Below are positions 12,801 through 22,349 of a stretch of 64,000 nucleotides of DNA, piece after piece; position 1 is the stretch's first letter; each line of letters begins with the position of its first letter. Source of the stretch: Begonia masoniana (taxonomy: Eukaryota; Streptophyta; Magnoliopsida; Cucurbitales; Begoniaceae); assembly GCA_022432975.1 (NCBI GenBank), contig CM039512.1, positions 3,148,519-3,212,518 on the forward strand. Direction: 5' to 3'. A program made the translations under genes and the position numbers. Below the pieces are notes generated by a model. That model was given only the letters and a program-made list of their open reading frames with translations. It ran no database searches and was not told where the DNA came from.

Positions 12801-13957
12801 ATGGAGAATTAAAAGAAGAAATATATGTTACCCAACCAGAAGGGTTTGAAGTTCAGAACCAGAAACATAGAGTGTATAAGCTGTCAAAGGCACTCTATGG
12901 ACTTCGCCAAGCTCCACGAGCTTGGAACATACGCCTGGACAGAAGCCTAACAGAACTGGGCTTCAGAAAGTGCACTCAAGATCAAGCAGTTTACATAAGA
13001 AATAAAGGAGAAACAAGAGTGATTGTTGGAGTATATGTTGATGATTTGATTGTAACAGGAGAAAGCATCGCAGAAGTGAAGAAATTCAAGCAACAAATGA
13101 TGGCAGAGTTTGAGATGAGTGATTTGAATTTTCTCTCTTATTATTTAGGATTTGAAGTGGAACAACAGAAGAACCGAATTATGCTCAAACAATCTGCCTA
13201 TGCTAAGAAGATCTTATCTCAGTGTAAAATGGCAGACTGCAATGCCACAAAATACCCGATGGAACCCAAGACAAAACTGCACAAAGACATGGAAGGAAAC
13301 CCAGTTGATGCCACAGAATTTAGACGTATTATTGGGTGCCTTAGATACTTACTGCACACACGACCAGATATCTCATTCGCAGTGGGAATGGCAAGCAGGT
13401 ACATGGACAAACCTACAGTAATGCATCACAAGGCAGTGAAACAGATTCTCAGGTATGTAAAAGGCACAATCCATTTTGGGCTTACTTATGTGAAGGGATC
13501 CCAGGAGTTTGGTATTTACGGGTATTCAGACAGTGATTTAGCTGGTGATTGCGATGAGAGAAAAAGCACAAGTGGAATGGCGTTTTACTTTAATGAAAAT
13601 CTTGTATCCTGGAACTCACAAAAGCAGAAGACAGTAGCTCTCTCATCTTGTGAGGCTGAGTTCATGGCAGCAACTGATGCTGCTTGTCAAGCACTATGGC
13701 TGAGGAGCTTGGTCAGCGAATTAACTGATATGGAGCCGAAACAAGTTACTTTATTTGTTGATAATAGATCTGCCATAGCGCTCATGAAAAATCCAGTGTT
13801 TCACGGGCGTAGCAAACACATAGATACACGGTTCCATTTTATCAGAGAATGTGTTGAGAAAGGGAAGATAATGGTGGAGTTTGTCAACACTGCAGAACAG
13901 AGGGCTGATATATTGACAAAAGCACTGTCAGGAGTGAAGATAGCAGCCATGCGCTAG
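9824..13957 (+). CDS. Copia gag-pol polyprotein
   Basis: The likely start is ATG 9824 (MSNVHQHAAK), after the LTR and primer site; an in-frame ATG at 9713 lies inside the LTR. The frame then stays open for about 1377 residues. In order: a UBN2-type gag (about 10-220), a CCHC knuckle CWNCDKMGHYSSDC (10662-10703), an aspartic protease with LDNGASNHM (Asn in place of the common Ser/Thr), a GAG-pre-integrase HARLGH..CEAC motif, an integrase with DICGP, TDRGGEF and NGVVERRN, a reverse transcriptase with VYVDDLIVTG (13031-13060), and RNase H with SDSDLAG and SSCEAEF. The order PR-IN-RT-RH is diagnostic of Ty1/copia (TNT1-94-like in general look). All catalytic motifs are present, so the protein may be functional. 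Confidence 0.95.
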   Translation: MSNVHQHAAKENGGVSFHYPMLSPHNYAVWAIKTEAILDAQGVWEEVEPTEGARVDGKKDKTARAFILQCVPEDILLQIAKKKTAKETWDSLKTRYLGGDRVKKARVQTLKSEFDALRMKETETIDEFAGKLSAITSKFSSLGETLADSYLVKKLLDSVPEKFFPIVAGIEQFYDLETMPFEEAIGRLKAYEERTTRLRGNINGTEGQLMLTHAEWQARQKGSNSDSSSGGKGRGSSGSDRGKWRGRGHGRGRGGLRKENTTGGNNNTTSGTRDKSHIKCWNCDKMGHYSSDCRSKRRDDEANLTHDVDEEPALLMAETQKVTHTKSEQQDAVLLNEERILPERYSGDQKGENEDVWYLDNGASNHMTGHRQKFQELDEAVTGRVKFGDGSTIQIMGKGTVMFDCKNGDQKVLQEVYYIPKLCSNILSLGQMTEDGNEVHMVGETMKIFDRSGKLLMMVKRTQNRLYKIKLKTFKQVCLLTSLDNPAWLWHARLGHVNFHDLKLLGEKKMAVGVPLLSQPNKLCEACVIAKHPRLTFPHQTKYRAEKPLELLHADICGPISPCTLGGNKFFLLIVDDLTRWMWVCVLAAKNEAFLAFKKFKSLTENKTEHKIKTLRTDRGGEFLSTEFTRFCEDQGIDRHLTAPYTPQQNGVVERRNRTVMSMTRSLLKSMNVPAKLWGEAVRHAVYLLNRLPTKALGDRTPFEAWMGRKPHLAHLRVFGCVAYAKNTVPHLKKLDDRSSAMVYLGVEEGCKAHRLFDPNRNKLQVSRDVLFQENLNWSWNADASDEGSPSEFIMLDELHSDEPGDNAEAEDITQLAPETVSSPETATPSSQALASSPESQGRPDRFRSVNDIYANTEEMIGIDEEDNEVMMVMFEEPSCFQEAVTENCWYEAMKEELKSIEKNRTWTLTELPSGHKPIGLKWVFKLKKDADGQVVKHKARLVAKGYVQKQGIDFEEVFAPVARLDTVRFILAFAANHGWEVHHLDVKSAFLNGELKEEIYVTQPEGFEVQNQKHRVYKLSKALYGLRQAPRAWNIRLDRSLTELGFRKCTQDQAVYIRNKGETRVIVGVYVDDLIVTGESIAEVKKFKQQMMAEFEMSDLNFLSYYLGFEVEQQKNRIMLKQSAYAKKILSQCKMADCNATKYPMEPKTKLHKDMEGNPVDATEFRRIIGCLRYLLHTRPDISFAVGMASRYMDKPTVMHHKAVKQILRYVKGTIHFGLTYVKGSQEFGIYGYSDSDLAGDCDERKSTSGMAFYFNENLVSWNSQKQKTVALSSCEAEFMAATDAACQALWLRSLVSELTDMEPKQVTLFVDNRSAIALMKNPVFHGRSKHIDTRFHFIRECVEKGKIMVEFVNTAEQRADILTKALSGVKIAAMR

Positions 13958-13990
13958 CTACTTGGAGTTAGAGATTTGGAGCAGTCTCAA

Positions 13991-14005
13991 GATTAAGGGG
14001 AGATT
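13991..14005 (+). promoter_or_regulatory. Polypurine tract of the copia element
   Basis: GATTAAGGGGAGATT directly abuts the 3' LTR at 14006, the place where plus-strand DNA synthesis is primed. Confidence 0.85.
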
Positions 14006-14226
14006 TGTGAGAAATAATCCAGAGATTGCTCGCTATATTTCCAGTTTTTTAGGTTTCTGTTTATTCTGGTGTTTTAAACTTTCGGTTGTTTAGATTTTAT
14101 AGTTTTATGCTTATTGATTAAGTTAGTTAGTTTATAAAGCCTGTAAAATTATCGATGATGAATATCAATTCTTTTGCACATTTTTTTCACTGTGAGTTCA
14201 CCATCTTCCTGGGTCCAGAACCAACA
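14006..14226 (+). repeat. 3' LTR of the young copia element
   Basis: 221 bp, matching the 5' LTR except for one base, followed by the duplicated GCAAT. Confidence 0.95.
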
Positions 14227-14231
14227 GCAAT

Positions 14232-15233
14232 AACATGGACCATCAAGACTGTAAAAGCATAAACTATAAACTCCTAAGACCTAGCTACCCAAACCGTGCA
14301 AAACGAATTACAGGCATCTCCAAAACTCCTCGAGACGACATTCGACGTACGGTGTAGGCCAATCGGCCAAAGAAGATCACGAGAACTTACCTGTCGTCCG
14401 TAGTTCGCTGGTTTTGGCACATCTCGTCGCCTATGGCTCGACCTATGACAAACATTCATACTTCATTAAATCAAGCTTACATTCACCAATTTACTCTCAA
14501 ACTACAATTTCTAGTATAATCCAACTAAAACCTAACTAAACGGGCCACTAATTTGGGTTTGGTAAAACCGACCCAAAACTTCGAACGCGCGTAACTTCTG
14601 CGTCGGTTATCGGAATCGAACGATTCCAGCGGCCACGTACTCCTCTAATAACCTATTTTAATCTGCCAAAATAAATTTTAAAACAAATAACCGGAACTAG
14701 GTCAAAAAGGGCAAAACCCGATTCTGCCCCTAACCCGGAAAATCCCTCATTCCGATTTTTCATCAATTCTCACTCAATTCTTCACCAATCAACCACCTAT
14801 ACCCTCAATTAGAATAATCTAATCAAAAATCGAAGCTACACTCACCAAAACCGAAATGCCCTAAATCGGCTTCACTGATTTTTCGCCCAAATTGAGCTCA
14901 ACACGGCCAGGCAACCAAAGCCGACGTTAAGCTCGGCCATTTGACGCCAAGAACGGCCAAAAGCCGCCAGACATTGGAGCTCAATCGAGCTCATCCCTCT
15001 CGGCCTTAAACAGAGACAGAACAGGGCGAAACCGAGCCATACCTGCCGGTTTAGTGCGCGAGGATGGACCGGAGCCACACGTCGCCGTCGTCTAGCCTGA
15101 AAACGGCGAGAAATCGCCGGCGTCGTTGGAGGAGAGTCGCCATTTCTCCCTCGTCTCTCTCTCGGCGTCGGGCTGTCGTCGGGCTCGAGCTCGATGTAAT
15201 CAACAGAATGGTTTAACCATTCTGTTGATTTTA

Positions 15234-15273
<40 letters not shown>

Positions 15274-15514
15274 CTAATATCAATAATCCTATTAACACAT
15301 TAATATATATATCGTTTTGCCCTTCCGTAAATTCCGTTAAATCTCGTTCTTAGTTATAACCCACGGCTTACTTTCACTGGAAACACCCGAATCTAAATTA
15401 ATTAACCAATTAGGTTAACCAAACTTATTCACTTTTATTTTAAATTACTTAAAACAATTATTTATTAAACAATTACCTATTATTTTATTTTCTCTTAAAA
15501 TCCCGGGTGTTACA
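14232..15514 (-). other. LTR body right of the nested copia, no gene
   Basis: Continuation of the 2.43-kb LTR-like element. It aligns in patches with 40690-41694, for example the ACCATCAAGAC stretch and the GTGTAGGC(C/T)AATCGGCC stretch. Part of it (14880-15200) is relatively GC-rich. A (AAT)n microsatellite of about 11-12 units sits at 15236-15271. Short open frames at 14872-15078 and 15126-15353 have no family match and are not called. Confidence 0.6.
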
Positions 15515-15693
15515 TTTCTCCTCCCATTTGAAGCAAGAAAAAGCTATCATTCTCTAATAATTTTTCAAAAGGCATTTCATACTTTTCAACGTTTGCAAAC
15601 ATCAAATAAGTAAAATTCCATCAAAACATCGAGAGACAAATTACTTTTACTAGTAATTTTAATCGCATCAGCACAAGATTTGAATTGTTGCAA
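15515..15693 (-). pseudogene. hAT transposase pseudogene, middle part
   Basis: Minus-strand text LQQFKSCADAIKI, SLDV, then after a frameshift WNFTYLMF and YEMPFEKLLEND matches the segment of hAT/RICESLEEPER transposases that holds the LDVPTRWNSTY box. It joins 8419 downstream and 18476 upstream once the two insertions are removed. Confidence 0.75.
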
Positions 15694-15997
15694 TGACACG
15701 GGGCTACCCAAAAAGGGAACCCGTGTTATACCAACAAAATAAAAACAATGTACTTGGTGTGTGTAAGATGAATATGACTGACAATGTGATGAATAAGCGA
15801 ACGAAAAATGTAGGAAAAACGAAGTGAATAATGTGTGTGAAATGAAAAAGATGGAAGAGAAAGAAGATGTAAACACTTTAGCAGCCCCGAAAGCTACCTT
15901 ACGTGAGGCTTTCAGGGGCAAGTTTTCCTGTAGGAATAACTACCACCATAGGGTACCGGTTTGGCTCCCACTTAGCTCGATCTTCTAAGGAAGAATG

Positions 15998-17399
15998 TGT
16001 AGGATCGGTATTGTCTAAGAGGGGGGTGAATTAGACCCTTTTTAATTTTAATTTCTAATCTAACTAATTTCTCTCTTAATTAAACTTATAGATTTAACAC
16101 AAGTAATCAATATAATGAAAAGAGAGAGAGAGAGAAATTTGACACCAGTATTTTTACGTGGTTCGGCCAAACTGCCTACGTCTACGCTCCAAGGCACCTC
16201 CTTGAAGATTCCTTACTTCTCCTCAACGAGAAAAACCTGATCGAACTTACGGGCTTCGATCCACAGCCTTACACACTCCTGGATTGATCTTTACGGGCGT
16301 CAATCCACTGCCTTACAAGTTTTTCAGAATTGAAATACAGATTAGTAATCTACAACCTCTCAAAACAGAATCTCAAGTTTTGGAATAGAGAGAGAGATGT
16401 AGGTAGCAGATTTTTCAGAGTATGATATTCGCTGATTAGGGCTCATGATTCAAATTGGCAAAAGTTGTTCCTTTGTGCTCTAAGCTCGGCTTTTATACTC
16501 TGTCCATTTTCTGCTTGACTTCAATGCTTCTAAACCAATAATAGAAACTTTGTTAGCGTTGGGAAGCATCCGTACAAGTTCAGGTAGCCGTTGCCGTTTG
16601 TAGTTGCAAATCGTCGTCGCCATTAATGTTCTGGAGTTATGGCTGAAAACGACGTCACTGTAGCTTCGCGGCTAATTTGAATTCTGGCGGAAGACAAAGC
16701 TGGGTTAGTCTTGAACCGCCATCGGATGATGAAGCTTTAAACGCTTGAACCGGCGTCGGATGATGAAGCTTTAAAAACTTGAACCGGCATAGGATGATTA
16801 AATCTTAGACGTCTTCCGCCTTTGTCGTTTAGTGACCGGAAGAGGATTTTGTTGAAGTCATCCGCCTTTGTCGTTTTGTGGCTGGAAGAATAAATTGTTG
16901 AACTCATCCGCCTTGTCGTTTAGTGAGCGTAGGACTTCATCGTGTTAGCTCATCCGCCTTGTCGTCTAGTGAGCGGTGGAGTAGTTCGTTTTAGCTCATC
17001 CGTCTTGTCGTCTAGCGAGCGGTGGAGTAATTCCATTTACTCATCCGCCTTTGTCGTTTAGTGAGCGTAGGACTTCATCGTGTTAGCTCATCCGCCTTGT
17101 CGTCTAGTGAGCGGTGGAGTACTTCTGTTTACACATCCGCCTTGTCGTCTAGTGAGCGGTGGAGTACTTCTGTTTACACATCCGCCTTGTCGTCTAGTGA
17201 GCGGTGGAGTACTTCTGTTTACACATCCGCCTTATCGTTTAGTGAGCGGAAGTGTATTCTTGTAAACGACTCCGCTCTTGTCGTTTTGTGGCCGGAAGTC
17301 TGATTTAAATTATTTAATATATTTCAACCCTGTACGCTTGATCACACGCATTAGATACTAAAATACCCTTATCAAGGGTATTTCCAACAGATTAAAACA
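15998..17399 (+). mobile_element. Possible nested solo LTR (TGTAGGATCGG..TTTCCAACA)
   Basis: The start, followed by GTCTAAGAGGGGGGTGAATTAG, a conserved ACGTGGTTCGG box and a TTTCCAACA end, resembles long copia (SIRE-type) LTRs. I found no matching 5-bp flank duplication (GAATG against GATTA), so the boundaries may be wrong, or this may simply be part of the surrounding element. Confidence 0.35.
16840..17300. repeat. 45-bp minisatellite and degenerate neighbours
   Basis: The best copies (about 17088-17230) repeat a 45-bp unit containing CATCCGCCTTGTCGTCTAGTG. More diverged units extend back to about 16840. The short serine-rich frames over this array, in two frames, are by-products of the repetition. 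Confidence 0.85.
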
Positions 17400-18475
17400 C
17401 AAATGCAAAATTCATACTTCTCATTTAATAAACATAATCAAATTATATTATCATAAACACACATTATCAAAAACATATTTAGACTTAAACATCAATTAAG
17501 TCAACAGAATGGAGGTGGGAAGCAATACTTGCAAACTCTAGCAACCTTGAGCTAGTTAGTAATGGAGTCCTCTACTCCAATCACGGATTTAGAAATCCGT
17601 GGCTTACCTTTCCGACGAAGGTAATTCCAAAACTCTCAAAAGAGGCAAAGGTGACTCCTATATTAGCAATGTGACAAAAAGTTTTTCAGCCATTACAAGA
17701 GGGATGCTATATATAGAGCTAGGGTTGATTAGAGTTTCCATACAAGGTACGAAAAATGTGGGTCGTTGGATGATAAAATAGATGGAGGGTCGAGATGAAT
17801 CCAAGTGGTGCCACTCCATGTGGGCTGCGGCCAAGATGATCCCATGGTGGGATTTTGCCAAGTCATTCCACCTTTGGCCTCATCTACTTGGGCTTGCTTA
17901 GATGAAGCTTCAAGCTTTGGGTCTTTTCTCCTTAGGCCGAAATGGAAGTAGGTTGCTCCAAAATGTGCATGGTAGAATGAGCCTCCTAGAGTGGGCCAAG
18001 TCCAAGTCTCCATATGATGCCTCCAAGTGCTCCTCCATGTGATGGCTCCTAAAGGTGCCAAGTAGTAACTCAAAATGGACCAAGTAATGAGCCAAATAAT
18101 GATGGGCCAAGTGATGGTCCCCCAAAGTGAGGGCAAGAATGGTCAACCCCAATCAAGCCAGCATACGTGACTAAGTCTAACTAGTGTAGCTAAAACATAA
18201 ACTAATGGCTTAGAGTTTGCCATATACAAATAACGAGAAAAAAAATTACAAAAGTTGTCCTCCGGAAGACAAATTTCGGCTTCTGCTACTTCAGCTGGTG
18301 CTCTAATTTATTTGCTTCGAGCTTTCCAAGGGAATCCATATGGCAACAATGTCTCTCGAACCAAGATTTACTGCGCCATCAACATCTACAAAAGAAAACA
18401 CGTAATAAGTAAGGAGAATAATTAAAGTTTGGGCCTTTATTGGATTTTCCAGTGATTGGGCCCCTAGGCATGTCA

Positions 18476-18660
18476 TGCAATCTTTCTTGAGAAAATCTTA
18501 CATAATATACAACTTTTTGTATCCTCACTATGGACTCATGATACTCCTTTAAACCATCAGAAACAATCACATTTAGCACATGTGCAAAACATCTCGCATG
18601 CATATGATCGCCATTTAAAATAAGCCGTTTATCTTAAAAATTAGAAGTTTGGCAACTCAG
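18476..18660 (-). pseudogene. hAT transposase pseudogene, upstream part
   Basis: Minus-strand text NGDHMHARCFAHVLNVIVSDGLKEYHESI matches the H(V/A)RC(x)AHILNLIV motif of hAT transposases. The fragment stops near 18660, against the GTE-like fragment, so the N-terminal half is missing. Confidence 0.78.
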
Positions 18661-19228
18661 TCCAATTTTTTAGTCAGGTTATTTTTCGTTCTGTCTCGGG
18701 TTCCCTTCGGGGCATGACAAGCGTCTTCTCAGCTTTCTTTATCGTCTCGGAAAATCTATCCATCAATGCTGCAATTCTCGTCGCCCTCCTAGGAGACATG
18801 GCCATAGGAGATCTCAGCTTCCCGAGAGATTTTTCAGGTCCACCGGAAACGATGGTAATGTCAAAACTTTTTCCATCTCTCCCCTTCACCAAGTGAGTTC
18901 TAGTGACAAAAACTCGATTGCTTTTTCTATCTGATTCTTGTCAGATGACGTAGCTTTTTTCCCTGCCATTGCTTGTCGCCGGTGACTTTCTTTTAGGTGA
19001 CGGTGAATCAATTTTCTTTTCTTGTATTTCTTTCTTCTCAGAAACTTGCTGGTCGTTGCATGTTTTTGGTTCACGATTAAGTGATTCCACCTTGATCTTG
19101 TACCCGATCTTGAAGTGTTCGCTCAACTTGGTGGCCATCTTATGAACGTCATCAGTCGCAGGAAAAATCTGCTTGGCGTTGAAGAAGATTGTTCTGACAT
19201 CCTCAGCAAAAGCTTCAACCGTAAAATA
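18661..19228 (-). pseudogene. GTE/BET-like bromodomain fragment, second copy
   Basis: The reading begins at about 19225 with VEAFAEDVRTIFFNAK followed by DVHKMATKLSEHF, the C-terminal half of a bromodomain, then the linker that also opens the 6070-6864 copy. Compared with the usual NAxxYNP text, this one reads NAKQIFP, so the Asn that normally contacts acetyl-lysine is replaced. A stop or frameshift near 18940 and truncation near 18715 (the charged helix is gone) make it a dead fragment. It lies on the same strand as the adjoining GCP6 copy, and the two are fused directly at about 19229. Confidence 0.72.
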
Positions 19229-21682
19229 CCATTAGCAGACTTTGAAAGAGGCATTGTATTTTTCTCTGTTACGTATACAAATAACCTCTCCTTTTTACTG
19301 TCACATTGGCATGATGATCTTTGAATTTATAAATCAAGAAAACTTTGAATTTCTGAAAGTCGTCGATCAGCCTCTTCAACACACCACTTCTGCCATTCAT
19401 ATTCAGAGGAATATTGTCACAATAATATTCAGAAAGCTTTTCTATAATGTACAAAACCAGCTCAAGGTATGATTACATTAATTGATGCCAAAGATGAATG
19501 ATAAATAAATCTGCCCAATCTGCCATTTCCATAAAATGATACCGCCGCAATGCAAGTAAATGTTCTCGCAAATCAAATCCGTCTGAAACAACTTGATTGT
19601 CAACTTGCTGATGTACATATATCTACCAGTTTTAAGAAAATCAATGTGAAATATCGCTACCAAAAAGAAACGTATCGTGATTCAACACAGTAATATATAT
19701 GTCATCAAACGTATTATTCAGAGTAAATAAAATGAACATGCCAACTGGAACAACTATTTATTCAAAGCAAAAATTTACTTGATCTAAAAAAATTAAAGAA
19801 CTTGGAGTAATGCAATTACTTTCTTCTAACCTAATTCATCAATATGAAAAATATTATCCACTTTTAAATGTCTGAGGAGCACACGAAGTTATGATGAAAT
19901 ATTGCAGTAGGGGGTTCCGACTAATCGCTACAGCTTGCAATGAGGAATAAAGCAGTTCCTCAAATAACATTTCTGCGTGCTGCACACAAAAATAAAATAT
20001 ATATGACAACATATTTCTTACAGAAGATCAATAATAAACTGAAATTTTATCAATTGTTTTTGAAGATACCAAAAACAATTACTTACATACTAATCTTCAA
20101 ACTACTAGGATTGGTGATATATTTATTGTTAATTTTCAAAATAAAAGATATTAGAACTTGTTAAAATAACCCTTGTTTGATGAGAGTGCGGGGTATGTAA
20201 TATAGGGTCAACTGGAATTCATGATCATTTGCCTGAAAAACTAAATTTTTCATTTCATGCAACCAGCTCTACACACAACGAGAAAAATTCAAACCAGTAG
20301 ACCTAGTATAAAATGATCATCTGTAAAATGAATATCACACACAAAGAATATCACACACAAATAAATAGAAACTAACAGTTAAATAGATAAATTACCAACC
20401 AAAATTAGATAAAAGAATAAATTTATCATTTATGGATACTTAAGCATAACTTCCTCCTGGAGGCATTTGTTAATAATGAAGCCAAGTGGCATCTCAAAGG
20501 TCAACAAGCTAAGCATCTGATTTTCACTCTCTTCTTTGGCAGTCTTGCTCGAATTACAAAGCAAACTACCCCAAGTACTAACCCCAGAAACATCCTTTAA
20601 AATATCAACTCCTTTTTGGTAAAAATTTATGCACTCAATTTCACCAGAGCTTTGTTCTCCAAAGTCAGCATTTCGACAACTAGAAACAGTGCCTGTAGAG
20701 ACTTCCACAATCATATTCTAATTCAGCTTTCCCAATACAGACCTCACATGGATTTTTTACAGCAGAAAAATCAAAATATGGAAGAAATTGATTAAGACCT
20801 CCCCTTAAGTCGTTATGTCAGCTCATTAGTTTCAGAAACTCATTTTTACTCAACATCGGGTTGATATTAAAAGTGTTCTTATGGAAGCTAATCCCCCATG
20901 GGCGTAGACTAAATAAATTTGATACAGACAGATCAGAGTCAGCCCCATTCTTTTCAAAAATTCTAGATATCATAGAGTCACCAGCATCAGCCCAAATTCT
21001 AAATTGTGACATTTCTCCAACTTCAGAGGCAGCTTTTCTCTTAATTTCATTTAAACCAAAGTTTGACGAAAATAACGTCATGTCATTTATACACTGAATA
21101 GAATAATTCCATGAAAAATCAGAGTACTCTGTCTCCAAGGATAGATATGGGTTGCACAATATTGTTGCATCACAAGGAGAACAAGCAGTGTCGTTCGAAG
21201 CACAAATTTTTTCTCCAACTATATGTGAATAAGCTTTTATGTGGCCCATTTTATCAAATTGATGAGACTGCTGCAGTGAATTATCATCAGGAACTTTAAC
21301 ATAGCTTAAAGAAGAAAAATGTTCTTGCCGAGGGCGTTAGGAGTATCAAAAGACTCCACAATATGATCAAACTCAAGATGGTCTTCTGTACCTGTCACGG
21401 AGGAACATTCAGATGAATTATATGCATCCACCACAGAAGGAAACTCGTCCATAATACTCGAGTCATCGGAATCATTTGCAACAACCCTAAGAGCCTCAGA
21501 GACACCTAAGCTAACAGCCAAGAGAGAAGAAACATACAAATAAACCAACATAGAGAAAAATGAACATTACTTGTCTGAACTCTATTTATCAGCTGTTAAA
21601 TGAGAAAAGAAACTATCATCATCCCCTGTAATAGACAACGGGGAATTTGAACTCTGCTTGGGTATAACATCTTCCTGAACAT
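19229..21682 (-). pseudogene. GCP6: GCP6-like fragment, inverted second copy
   Basis: Reverse-strand homologue of 416-2831, introns included. Its large exon (about 20445-21500) keeps in-frame stretches deleted in the first copy, such as ISRIFEKNGA, but has its own lesions: a TGA after EFLKLMS (near 20820), a one-base loss near 19585 that puts the LREHLLALRRYHF exon out of frame, and a TAA in place of a Ser codon in the FLDLSIQRSS text near 19335. No exons downstream of position 2831 of the first copy are present. It cannot encode a GCP subunit. Confidence 0.83.
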
Positions 21683-21755
21683 TCTGTGAATAAGATTAAT
21701 CTAATTAAAAATAGCAATATAAAAAATAACTAATAAAGAAAAATAGTAACATTAA
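19229..21755 (-). repeat. Arm 2 of the GCP6 inverted duplication
   Basis: Inverted partner of 345-2831. About 16 kb separates the arms, and that spacer holds the hAT pseudogene and its insertions. Confidence 0.85.
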
Positions 21756-22286
21756 AGTAATTTTTTTAAATTTTTCATAATTATGAATACGAAAATATTA
21801 TAATTCTTTTGTTTAAAATAAAAAGATGTTAAATTTTTGAAGAAAAAAATGTCAGATATTTTCATGATGTTTATTCTTGTTTTCGAAATTAATATTGAAA
21901 AAAGTTCAATACATTCTATAAAAAAATTTGCAACAGGAATGAAGATCATGTGAGAGAAGTAGAAAACAATATAAAAAACATGTTTTATTGTGATAACATG
22001 TGATTTATATTAATCGATTAACTAAAATGAATTGGACTCATTTTTTATAAATGTACATCTAATTAATCAAACTGATGTAGGAACAACAATAGCTTTTCAT
22101 GTCGTCATTTCAAGTGAAAATAAATTTAAAAAAAAAATCATTACAAATAAATATAAACTTGTGAAGAAATATTTCAAATAAGATTTTATTATTGCTTACT
22201 AAATATTTAAGGTAGGTTGTTCTTTACGTCCATCAAATAAATTAATTAAGCATTATATATTATTAATTTAGGTAGCTTAGAACAGA
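21756..22286. other. AT-rich intergenic DNA
   Basis: No gene or repeat recognised. Confidence 0.4.
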
Positions 22287-22349
22287 TCCGCAGTAGCACT
22301 ACAGGCAAATTCATGGATTTGAGTTCCGGGTTCGATTCCCGGCTGCAGA
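22287..22349 (+). pseudogene. tRNA-like remnant (63 nt)
   Basis: The 3' half has a perfect T-arm (CCGGG, loop TTCGATT, CCCGG) with a consensus B-box, and the 3' strand CTGCAGA pairs with TCCGCAG at 22287 with one mismatch. A CAAAT/ATTTG stem encloses a 6-nt loop with CAT, where an anticodon would sit. The D-arm is truncated and the total is about 9 nt short. A decayed tRNA or the head of a tRNA-derived SINE fits; a functional tRNA is unlikely. Confidence 0.4.

Larger units (their letters stand above)
9564..14226 (+). mobile_element. Intact, very young Ty1/copia retrotransposon
   Basis: This is a complete element of 4663 bp: LTRs 9564-9784 and 14006-14226 (221 bp each), a primer-binding site, one long open frame, and a purine tract before the 3' LTR. 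The LTRs start TGTGAGAAATAAT, end CCAACA, and differ at one base that I can find (T/A in TTTCC(T/A)GTTTT). The duplication GCAAT flanks it at 9559-9563 and 14227-14231. One difference in 221 bp and an undamaged polyprotein mean a recent insertion, possibly still mobile. Confidence 0.96.
8420..15514 (-). mobile_element. Solo LTR-like element (about 2.43 kb) with a nested copia, inside hAT
   Basis: The ends are TGTAACGTCC and GGGTGTTACA (TG..CA), flanked by the 5-bp duplication TTTCT at 8415-8419 and 15515-15519. Removing the nested copia and its 5-bp duplication leaves about 2.43 kb with no coding capacity. This matches the size, termini and internal landmarks of the insertion at 39259-41694, for example a GGTGGAGG(G/A)ATCTCRTC box. 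On the minus strand it begins TGTAACACCCGGG, like long LTRs of Ty3/gypsy Tekay/Del-type elements, so I infer a solo LTR of such an element. That lineage assignment is inference; the insertion itself is read directly from the flanks. Confidence 0.78.
15694..18475. mobile_element. Second LTR-type insertion in the hAT pseudogene (2.78 kb)
   Basis: Bounded by TGACACGGGGC and CTAGGCATGTCA (TG..CA) and flanked by TGCAA at 15689-15693 and 18476-18480. Deleting it restores the hAT reading across ERL/QQF. It has no coding capacity, primer site or long internal terminal repeats that I can see, so a solo LTR or a non-autonomous element is most likely. It contains a 45-bp minisatellite and perhaps a further nested LTR. 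Confidence 0.72.

Noticed and set aside
15586..15921. 111-codon minus-strand frame as a separate gene
   Set aside because: Only its C-terminal third is hAT transposase text; the rest is inside the 2.78-kb insertion, so the frame crosses a transposon junction by chance.
17729..18152. Minus-strand Trp/His-rich frames of 80-135 codons
   Set aside because: They lie in the LTR-type insertion 15694-18475, overlap in different frames over GGCCAAGT-like repeats, and have no known family.
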